Positions 53,672 through 60,708 of a stretch of 64,000 nucleotides of DNA are shown piece after piece. The DNA lies in the NCBI GenBank assembly GCA_947428935.1, contig CANENS010000003.1, positions 30,107 to 94,106 on the forward strand. The letters are read 5' to 3'. The notes below the pieces were generated by a model. The model searched no databases, was not told the origin of the DNA, and saw only the letters and a program-made list of their open reading frames with translations. This stretch comes from an uncultured Candidatus Saccharibacteria bacterium (GTDB taxonomy: Bacteria; Patescibacteriota; Saccharimonadia; Saccharimonadales; Saccharimonadaceae). How positions within the stretch are numbered: position 1 is the stretch's first letter; every line of letters starts with the position of its first letter. Position numbers and translations under genes: made by a program.

Positions 53672-55615
53672 ATGGAAAATATCGTAGAGTATATCACGGA
53701 ATATAGTTTAGCTGATATAATTATCGCCTTTTTGCGTACTACGGGTCGAATTCCAGAAGATTTAGTGAACAAGGCTGCTGGGATTGTAGTGAATTCAGAT
53801 TTTGGTCTGGTTTTTTATCCGCTCCAGCAATTTAGCAACGAGTATTTTGTTACATTATTAGAAAAAGTTTATCCAAAAATATCTGAATTCAATAAAACTT
53901 TTCACAAAAGTTGGGATACGATTCGAGGCAGCAATGAACTATGGTTATGGCGCCAAACAGCCCGACATTATTTCACTACTTATGGTATTGATCAAATTTT
54001 GGCAGAGCATCCAGAGCTCGCGAATGGAATTGTACGAGTTCCGCAGGGCTACATCCCAAAAGAGCTATCGCTTCCACCAGAGTTGAATCAGTTTCAGATT
54101 ATCGAGACAATTAGCGACGAGGAAGCCATAAAAATCCTCGAAAACGTTTTTTATTCCGGAATCGCCTTATCCCAAAAAACACTAGAAGACTACCTCGCGA
54201 TTACCCTGTTCGTTCGGTTTCATCCAGAACTTTCGAAAATCAAGAATAAAGAATTAAAAACTCTCTACACTGCAAGAAAGAAACTTATTCCAAGGAATCC
54301 AGAAGAAATTATTCGTCTTATTAACTATCTTTTGACTGACAAAACTCTACTAATCCAAGACTCCAACCTTCACGAATTTAGTAAAATTGCTGCTTATGGA
54401 TGGGGACCATTTAATACTCCGGCTAAGTGGAAATATTTGCAACGTATCTTGACAACTCGCAAACGAGAACTAGCCTCAGTGTTTTTCCGCTACAAACAAC
54501 TATTGTTAGTAATCAAAAAATTTGGCTTTAATACCGAAGTAAACCGTATTCGTCGCCTTGCAAACAAATTATGGCAACCAAAAACTATAGAGCCTCCACT
54601 CTCACGCAGAATTATGCAATCTGGCTATGATGAATATCTGGCGAGAATCGAAGCACTCCGAACTTTTGATTTAATAAAAATTTACAACAAGCTGAGTTAC
54701 GTTGAAGCAGCAAATAATTATTATGGTGGAGAATATTATGATATCTTCACGGTGCGTAATGGCAAATATTTCATTCTGTCGTCGCCGCGTCAAATCACCA
54801 ACAAGACTACCCAGAATACCCAAGATGCTTGTCAAAAACTCAAAAAACTCATCAAAAATAGGTTAAATCCAAACAACCAGATTAAACTCATCTTACCCGA
54901 ATATTTAACCTTAACCTTACCGACATCAGAAAAGTCTTTCATCGGTAATATACCGCTATATTCTCAAATCGAAGCACCTAATGGAGCTAATGTCATCGGC
55001 GTGTCATGGAAAAAAGACGACGTTGACCTATCAGCTATCTTAGGTACTGGCGCCAAAGTAGGTTGGAATGGCTTATACAAATATCAATCGGACGACCAAG
55101 CAAGCCAAGTGTTATACTCTGGTGACTGCACGCGTGGCGGAGCGGAAGCATTATATTTTAGGGGTAATATGTTAGCATTAATTATGCTTAACCTTTATAA
55201 TTTTGAACAAGGAGAACTCGATTTCTTTATTGGCACGAATTCTAAACAAGAATTCGTGCAACATCTTGAAGGAGACTATATTGTTAATCCTAACAAAATC
55301 GTATTTAGTGCTCATCTCGACATCAAAAATCGTAGCCAAATGCTAGGATACTATCGGCAATATGATGGACGCAGTTATTTTACCTTTGCTAATCTATCCC
55401 ATGGCAAAAGTCACGTCAGTGCCGACCATGAGTTAAGATCTATTACCATGGATACACTTTTTCTCCGTGGTGAAAGCGCCTTAAAGCTGAATGACATCTA
55501 CGAGACCATGACTGCACCAAAAGAGGGAACTAGCAATATTTACGACCTCAGAAAATTAAATAAGTCCACAATCTTAAAACTTGTAATCGGCAAATCTTCC
55601 GATCATCAAACCTGA
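53672..55615 (+). CDS. Large protein with TerD-like C-terminal region
   Basis: 647 residues, no membrane segment. The N-terminal 400 residues are helical and unlike anything I recognise. The C-terminal 200 (SWKKDDVDLSAILGTGAKVG, VLYSGDCTRGGAEALYF and FFIGTNSKQEF) resemble the TerD-like half of MXAN_6230/SCO0854-type proteins, where calcium-binding TerD domains occur. This placement is from memory of pattern and is uncertain. AAGGAGAAAC precedes the ATG, after a structured leader. Confidence 0.7.
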   Translation: MENIVEYITEYSLADIIIAFLRTTGRIPEDLVNKAAGIVVNSDFGLVFYPLQQFSNEYFVTLLEKVYPKISEFNKTFHKSWDTIRGSNELWLWRQTARHYFTTYGIDQILAEHPELANGIVRVPQGYIPKELSLPPELNQFQIIETISDEEAIKILENVFYSGIALSQKTLEDYLAITLFVRFHPELSKIKNKELKTLYTARKKLIPRNPEEIIRLINYLLTDKTLLIQDSNLHEFSKIAAYGWGPFNTPAKWKYLQRILTTRKRELASVFFRYKQLLLVIKKFGFNTEVNRIRRLANKLWQPKTIEPPLSRRIMQSGYDEYLARIEALRTFDLIKIYNKLSYVEAANNYYGGEYYDIFTVRNGKYFILSSPRQITNKTTQNTQDACQKLKKLIKNRLNPNNQIKLILPEYLTLTLPTSEKSFIGNIPLYSQIEAPNGANVIGVSWKKDDVDLSAILGTGAKVGWNGLYKYQSDDQASQVLYSGDCTRGGAEALYFRGNMLALIMLNLYNFEQGELDFFIGTNSKQEFVQHLEGDYIVNPNKIVFSAHLDIKNRSQMLGYYRQYDGRSYFTFANLSHGKSHVSADHELRSITMDTLFLRGESALKLNDIYETMTAPKEGTSNIYDLRKLNKSTILKLVIGKSSDHQT

Positions 55616-55695
55616 CATTTTAGCATCTTAGCAAAAGCTAAAATCTCGTGTTTGAATTATTATCCCGGGCTAAAGGTTAATAAAATCACTTGTCC

Positions 55696-56682
55696 TTAAT
55701 CCTCCAACGCCCTACACACCACCGCCACAATCAGCCCCTTCTCTCGCGGCTGACTTTCCGCAATCATGAGCGTCAAAGCCGTCAACGCCCGATCAGAAAT
55801 TTTCGGTTGACCATTGTCCAATAACTGATACTCATTCACGGTCAAAAAAATCATAAATAGCAAAGCCGCAATCCGCTTATTACCATCGAAAAAAGGATGA
55901 TCCTTGATAATGAGATAAAGCAAATTCGCTGCTTTCTCCGCCAATGTCGGATAAAGATCTTCGCCGTCAAAACTCTGGTACACTGCTCTAAGCGTCGCAT
56001 CAAAAGCATCGCCGCGCGGCTGTCCAAACATTTCACTAGCGTGCAAGCATTCCCGCAGCTGCACTATCATCTCCATACACTCGTCCATCTCCAGCACACG
56101 CCGCGCTTTCCGCTTATCCTCAAAGCGCACAAATCCCTCATCAAACTCACTCAACGTCCGAAAAGTCATACCATATTGCGCAATCACCTCTAATACGCCC
56201 TTCGCCTCATCTTCAGAAAACTCCGCTTGCACTATCAACCGCTTCACGATATCCAGGGTTCCGCCCACTTCCGCCAATCGTTTACTGGTCAATTCCGCCA
56301 ACCTGCGCTCATTCACCGCCACGCCATCCACAATATATTTATGCAAGATCTTGGTCGCCCAAATCCGAAAATCCGTCGCTTTTCGCGAATTCACCCGATA
56401 GCCCACCGAGATCACCGCATCTAAATTGTACAGCTTCACCATGCGCGTCACCTCGCGCCCACCTTCTAAAGCAACTTGTACATTTTTTGTACAAGTTCGA
56501 TCTTCTTCCAATTCGCCTTCTTGATAAATATTTTTCAAATGCCTCGCAATAGTCTGTGGCGTAATGCTAAACAACTCCGCCATCTGCGCTTGCGTAGCCC
56601 AAAGCGTTTCCGCCTCCCGATCAAGACTAAACTTCACGTTTTTACTACCAGTTTCATAAATCATCATCTGCCCATCCATCAT
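55696..56682 (-). CDS. RhuM-type protein with Fic domain
   Basis: 328 residues. The N-terminal 170 are RhuM-like: ETLWATQAQMAELFSITPQT, ARHLKNIYQEGEL, NLDAVISVGYRVNSRKATDF and RIWATKILHKYIV. The C-terminal part has the Fic motif HPFFDGNKRIAALLF, so it may attach AMP to a target. RhuM-Fic proteins often sit in accessory regions. Start 56682 has GGAGGCGC before it. Its centre contains the palindrome AACTTGTAC..GTACAAGTT (56473-56497), and a 35-bp piece of the gene is found at 24603. Confidence 0.88.
   Translation of the reverse strand: MMDGQMMIYETGSKNVKFSLDREAETLWATQAQMAELFSITPQTIARHLKNIYQEGELEEDRTCTKNVQVALEGGREVTRMVKLYNLDAVISVGYRVNSRKATDFRIWATKILHKYIVDGVAVNERRLAELTSKRLAEVGGTLDIVKRLIVQAEFSEDEAKGVLEVIAQYGMTFRTLSEFDEGFVRFEDKRKARRVLEMDECMEMIVQLRECLHASEMFGQPRGDAFDATLRAVYQSFDGEDLYPTLAEKAANLLYLIIKDHPFFDGNKRIAALLFMIFLTVNEYQLLDNGQPKISDRALTALTLMIAESQPREKGLIVAVVCRALED
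56473..56497. repeat. AACTTGTAC palindrome inside the RhuM-Fic gene
   Basis: AACTTGTAC-ATTTTTT-GTACAAGTT: same nine-base arms as the composite element, but a seven-base loop and none of the flanking blocks. Confidence 0.5.
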
Positions 56683-56731
56683 GCGCCTCCACCATTGAAT
56701 ACTGCTCTTATCATCATAGCAAACTTTACCC

Positions 56732-56808
56732 AACTTGTACATAGCGTACAAGTTCAACTACAGATTTCCAGGGGTGAAATTGATGATCCTCGAGTTAATA
56801 AACCATTA
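56732..56808 (+). repeat. Composite two-palindrome element, copy 14
   Basis: AACTTGTAC-ATAGC-GTACAAGTT (56732-56754), TTTCCAGGGGTGAAA and GAGTTAATAAACC. Confidence 0.8.
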
Positions 56809-56814
56809 TATTAA

Positions 56815-56872
56815 AAGGAGGGAAGGTGAGGGAAGGGAAGGGGAGGGAAGGGGAGGGAAGGGAAGAGAAAAC
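56815..56872 (+). repeat. Polypurine G-run tract
   Basis: A 58-base run of A and G except one T, with about ten GGG or GGGG blocks spaced by AA. It can form G-quadruplex or triplex DNA. It lies between the composite element and the gene at 56941. Confidence 0.75.
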
Positions 56873-56940
56873 ATATCAGTACTATTGACAAAAAGCATAA
56901 GCTGTGCTACACTGATATTATAAAAATAGGAAAACAAAAA

Positions 56941-57183
56941 ATGCAAAAACAAAACAATCAAATTTCATTTGCATCACAAACCGCAAAGGATGCCTACGAA
57001 GAACTACAAAACGACCCCAATACAACGCGCGACGAAGCTTGGGGTACGCTTGATGACGGCGTCGACATCAGCGGAACGTTATATAACGAAAACCGCGCCG
57101 AAAATATCGAAACCGAAAAATTCGGCACTTCCACACCTGAAGCTGTCGAAGCCAACAATCTCCATGAAGAACATTGCCGGTAA
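56941..57183 (+). CDS. Small acidic hypothetical protein
   Basis: 80 residues, Asn/Glu/Asp/Thr-rich, no hydrophobic core (NDPNTTRDEAWGTLDDGVDI), probably disordered. No family recognised. AATAGGAAAACAAAAA lies before the ATG. Confidence 0.5.
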   Translation: MQKQNNQISFASQTAKDAYEELQNDPNTTRDEAWGTLDDGVDISGTLYNENRAENIETEKFGTSTPEAVEANNLHEEHCR

Positions 57184-57295
57184 ACTTCACTACTAAATCC
57201 AATCGGAAGCTCAGAATGTCTTCCGTATCAAATACTTAGCTATGTCGATATAATAAAATATCACACTTATTTACATATTATTACTGTCTAGCTAG

Positions 57296-57478
57296 GCAGC
57301 GGAGGGGGAAGCCGAGATTACGGCCATTGTAATAATCAGAAGGATTGACAACATTGGCGTTGATATTGAGAATGTATGCATAATAGATATTAGACGAATT
57401 GCTGCGCGACGACCATCCGAAACCGTAGATGCCAGAGTACCTCAGACGACCGTTACCGATAGCGACGTACCCGCTGCG
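57296..57478 (-). repeat. VR-like FISUMP cassette 19
   Basis: 183 bp, RSGYVAIGNGRLRYSG through GFGWSSRSNSS to GFPLRCLARQ-stop, followed on the plus side by GAACGCAAACG. Confidence 0.88.
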
Positions 57479-57645
57479 AACGCAAACGCACAGATTAGAG
57501 CACTTTTTCTTTAGCCAAAATTAGAGAAAAAATGCAAGCGGAACATTATGTCTCCATAGTGCTCCAACCTAATGCAATTATTTCTAGAACACGGTCTATG
57601 ATATAATAAATAAAAGAACCCAAAACCAAAAGGACAAATACGAAT

Positions 57646-58551
57646 ATGAAAGAGCGTTATCCCTCGTCATCCAATTCAGAAAACAACCAGTTCGACGCCA
57701 ATAGCATTGCTAACCCATGGCTCGAAATGTCGCATCCACTGCCCAGTCCGCAAAATAATGATTCCCAGATCATCATTAATCAAACCGTTCCAAATTTTGA
57801 AAAGCCCAAACTCGGCGTGGTCGAAGTTTTAACTGACGACCAACCTGAGACCGAATTTACAAATTCTGATACAACTTCGAACCTAGATTTTTCGGACCAA
57901 ACAACTGAACCCAAAATCCCAAACCCGAAATCGTTCACAGATCTACCTGACGAAATTCTAGAGACCGATTTAATGCAAGGTTTCGGCCAAGCGGAAATCC
58001 CATCTTTAAGCCAAATTAAAGACCTTTCACATGATTATCCAGGTAAGGAAACAACCACAAACGAACTGGATCCCAATTCATTGGAACTGCGCAATGCAGC
58101 TTTTAACGAACCACCTAAGCCCGACCTAGACTTGCTTGATGATCCAGTCGAAGCAATGTTTGAATCCGAAAGCCTGGAGCAAGCCATAAGTTCGGAAGGC
58201 TCAGAATTCAACGCCGAGGATCTCGACACCGAATCCGACCAGGCCATCGTTACCCACATTCTCGAGCAAATCAACAATGACCACGAGCGCTATCAGCCCA
58301 AAGATCACGAAAAACACCATGAACTCGATCAGATCACCGAAATTTTCAGTCAAATCAGTATCGACCTAGCCACGCCAGAAAACAAACTCAGTGTCCCGGA
58401 AATGCTAGATCAACTCAGCGAGCAATATACTACACAAGCCGAACTCGCCACCAGCGCCGCGCTCGAACGCGAGGACCTCCAAAAAGCCGAATTAGCGTTG
58501 GAATGGAAAGAGCTTTACGACGATATCAAAAACGAAGCAACCGCCGCCTAA
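57646..58551 (+). CDS. Acidic, probably disordered protein
   Basis: 301 residues with a Pro/Asn/Ser/Asp/Glu-rich first 180 and a helical, charged end (LDQLSEQYTTQAELATSAAL, QKAELALEWKELYDDI). No family recognised. AAAAGGACA lies 12 bases before the ATG and TATAAT at 57602-57607 is the likely -10 box. It converges on the HIT gene with only five bases between. Confidence 0.7.
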   Translation: MKERYPSSSNSENNQFDANSIANPWLEMSHPLPSPQNNDSQIIINQTVPNFEKPKLGVVEVLTDDQPETEFTNSDTTSNLDFSDQTTEPKIPNPKSFTDLPDEILETDLMQGFGQAEIPSLSQIKDLSHDYPGKETTTNELDPNSLELRNAAFNEPPKPDLDLLDDPVEAMFESESLEQAISSEGSEFNAEDLDTESDQAIVTHILEQINNDHERYQPKDHEKHHELDQITEIFSQISIDLATPENKLSVPEMLDQLSEQYTTQAELATSAALEREDLQKAELALEWKELYDDIKNEATAA

Positions 58552-58556
58552 AACTA

Positions 58557-58943
58557 TTAGGCCTTGTCGCTAATCAGTAATTTTTCTTGCATCGTCCGCA
58601 TTTCATCTTCTGATGGAGAGAATGTTTTGCCATGCTCCCAATTATCATCCATCGGCATGACGTGCACATGCGCATGCGGCACGTCCACACCAATCACTTT
58701 CACAACCACACGCTTACCCAAAACTTTTTCCATATTCTGCGCCACCTTTTTCACCGTCATCATCAAAGCCTGGTAATCTGCGTCGCTCAGATCATACACT
58801 TTATCGACTTCCACTTTCGGGATCACCAAAGTATGCCCCGAAGTTTCTGGATGAATATCTAGAAACGCTAGCGTCTTTTCATCTTCATAAATTTTGTAAG
58901 AGGGAATCTCACCTTCGATAATTTTGGTAAAAATACTTGCCAT
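58557..58943 (-). CDS. HIT-family nucleotide-binding protein
   Basis: 128 residues. SIFTKIIEGEIPSYKIYEDE, AFLDIHPETSGHTLVIPKVE and the histidine triad PHAHVHVMPM. HIT proteins hydrolyse AMP-linked nucleotides. The stop of the ATP-grasp gene (TAA) is directly followed by this ATG, so the two are coupled. Confidence 0.94.
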   Translation of the reverse strand: MASIFTKIIEGEIPSYKIYEDEKTLAFLDIHPETSGHTLVIPKVEVDKVYDLSDADYQALMMTVKKVAQNMEKVLGKRVVVKVIGVDVPHAHVHVMPMDDNWEHGKTFSPSEDEMRTMQEKLLISDKA

Positions 58944-59900
58944 TTATAGCCTTTCTAAATAATTTACATATTCTTCAATACAACGCCGCGCTTTTTCCGG
59001 CTCCGCAAAAGGATAATGTAGCGACGGGCAAGCATTCACCTCGATCACTTGGTCGCCAAAATAATCAATACCGATCACGGGCAATTCCATAGTCCTCGCA
59101 ATCAACTCCGCCTGCGCCTTTTGCTCCGGCGTAATTCGATCCGAATGGTCTTCGACTGTTCCGCCCTGCCCAACATTACAAATCGCTGAAACTTGCACTT
59201 TCTCACCCTGCGCCGGGACGTACGCAGCCTTCTCACCCAAATACACGAGAGCACTCTCGCGATCAATATAGGCTAAATTCGAGGTATAGGCTTCCGCACG
59301 CAAAGTCCGATTCTCAAGATCAATCAATTGTTCTACGGTATGCTCACCATCGCCCGTCACCGTCGCTGGAATTCGCGCAATCGCCACGATAAAATGATAA
59401 TCGATGCAAATTACCCGCAACTCTGGCCCCCTCATAGTCAACTGTGGCTGAGCCAAAGCATAACCGAGCTCAGTCGACTGCGTTATCGCCGCCTCCACCG
59501 CTTTCTTTAGTTGCGCTTCATCAGTGATATTCATCGTGATCCCATGACCATGCGAAGCATCCACCGGTTTAATAACGATACGACCATATTTTTGCAAAAG
59601 CGGAAGAGCATCCTCGGGCTGGTACACTGCCACCGTCTCTGGCTGCGGAATCTCAATCGTCCGCAAGACGGCGTAGGTCGCCAGTTTATCATCAGCTAAT
59701 CGCATAGCAAAAGCATTCGTGGTTGGCGGGGCGCTCGAAGCTACTCGCAACTGCTTTGCATCCGGACGTGTTAAAACCAGATTGTTCAAACCTTCCGCAC
59801 AAAACTTCTCCGCTTTCCAACCTCGCTCCTTCAAAATTTCGCGCAAAATGCGCATCGACATCGGCAAGCTCTCCTTCGGCAAATCGTAATAATTAATCAT
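58944..59900 (-). CDS. ATP-grasp ligase (RimK/cyanophycin synthetase-like)
   Basis: 318 residues. ATP-grasp features: Gly-rich loop RIVIKPVDASHGHGITMNI, ELRVICIDYHFIVAIARIPA, and the metal site EVNACPSLHYPF. Such enzymes join a carboxylate to an amine using ATP; cyanophycin and glutathione ligases are closest in pattern. Substrate unknown. GAGGTGTAGAA precedes the ATG. Confidence 0.85.
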   Translation of the reverse strand: MINYYDLPKESLPMSMRILREILKERGWKAEKFCAEGLNNLVLTRPDAKQLRVASSAPPTTNAFAMRLADDKLATYAVLRTIEIPQPETVAVYQPEDALPLLQKYGRIVIKPVDASHGHGITMNITDEAQLKKAVEAAITQSTELGYALAQPQLTMRGPELRVICIDYHFIVAIARIPATVTGDGEHTVEQLIDLENRTLRAEAYTSNLAYIDRESALVYLGEKAAYVPAQGEKVQVSAICNVGQGGTVEDHSDRITPEQKAQAELIARTMELPVIGIDYFGDQVIEVNACPSLHYPFAEPEKARRCIEEYVNYLERL

Positions 59901-60060
59901 TTCTACACCTCATTTCTATTTTTATATATTATAGCACAATTATAAAAATGTACAAACAACAACCATGGCTTATCTTCAAATGGCTCTATATATCATAAAA
60001 TAATTCCAGAATAATCCAGTATTTATTATCTCGCCAGTTCCGCTTTACAATTTGCTTGAA
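59901..60060. other. Gene-free upstream region
   Basis: AT-rich; likely holds the promoter of the ATP-grasp gene (TATAAT-like at about 59926, minus). Nothing else seen. Confidence 0.4.
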
Positions 60061-60079
60061 TGGCGGAAGCGAGAGGATT
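60061..60079. repeat. 19-bp duplicate of tRNA-Ser 3' end
   Basis: TGGCGGAAGCGAGAGGATT equals 60419-60437 of the tRNA-Ser gene, same orientation. A shorter third piece, AGAGGATTCG, is at 60271. Confidence 0.65.
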
Positions 60080-60107
60080 ATGTCTTGCTAACGCAGGCCA
60101 TTTCGTT

Positions 60108-60164
60108 GGGCGTCAGTTCAACAAAAAGTGCAAACACTTTTTCTACTCGCTTCCTACAGCGACC
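60108..60164 (+). repeat. GGCGTCG-flanked hairpin
   Basis: GGGCGTCAGTTCAAC, stem AAAAAGTG/CACTTTTT, then CTACTCGCTTCCTACAG. Confidence 0.6.
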
Positions 60165-60280
60165 GAACAGAACACTAACGTGTTTTGATTCTCATCCTCT
60201 CATATTTTATCACCATTCAAAACAAAAACGAAACTATTCTGGCTTCCTTCAAGCGTAGCGCGATCATTATCAGAGGATTC

Positions 60281-60341
60281 GTTCATCGTAGGAGACGTAC
60301 GAAAAGAAAGTTTACTTTCTTTTCTAAGTCGACGCCCGATG
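60281..60341 (-). repeat. GGCGTCG-flanked hairpin
   Basis: Reverse orientation: CATCGTAGGAGACGTAC, stem GAAAAGAAAGT/ACTTTCTTTTC, then AAGTCGACGCCC. Confidence 0.65.
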
Positions 60342-60373
60342 TTCTAGAATCCTCGTTCTCCGAAGGAGAACAT

Positions 60374-60408
60374 AATTAAAATAGTCCCTTTAGGGACGTA
60401 TTTTAATT
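60374..60408 (-). terminator. Terminator of tRNA-Ser
   Basis: AATTAAAATA.GTCCC pairs with GGGAC.TATTTTAATT around TTTA. Confidence 0.7.
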
Positions 60409-60418
60409 ATTCGCTTTC

Positions 60419-60506
60419 TGGCGGAAGCGAGAGGATTCGAACCTCCGATACATTGCTGCATACACGATTTCGAGTCGTGCGCCTTCAACCACTCGGCCAC
60501 GCTTCC
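60419..60506 (-). tRNA. tRNA-Ser(CGA)
   Basis: Acceptor GGAAGCG/CGCTTCC, encoded CCA, long variable arm (TATGCAGCAATGTA), anticodon stem CACGA/TCGTG with loop CTCGAAA. 88 bases. Confidence 0.94.
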
Positions 60507-60586
60507 GCTCCTATTATACCACACTTTTTGCCGCTACTAGAAAATAGTCGTGCGCCTGCGGAGATTACTAAAGCAACTCCGCTAAA

Positions 60587-60634
60587 GGGCGTCGATTCAA
60601 AAAATGCGAGCATTTTCTTTTTCATCTCTCAACC
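60587..60634 (+). repeat. GGCGTCG-flanked hairpin, short copy
   Basis: GGGCGTCGATTCA, stem AAAATGC/GCATTTT, then TTCATCTCTC. It lies on the upstream side of the tRNA-Ser gene; AGTCGTGCGCCT at 60547 also repeats part of the tRNA anticodon arm. Confidence 0.5.
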
Positions 60635-60708
60635 AAGCTTCCGCCCGTATTGCATTGCATCCAGCCCCAGAAGATAAAACATCCCGTATGCAGTCAAATC
60701 CTCTTACT

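Noticed and set aside
2219..57478. Annotating the cassettes as small genes
   Set aside because: Frames through them begin upstream at chance ATGs that differ from copy to copy; the shared part has no start codon or ribosome site, and some copies contain TGA.
2219..57478. Integron attC-like cassettes
   Set aside because: No attC core words (RYYYAAC/GTTRRRY) and no integrase; the inverted ends lie inside conserved coding codons.
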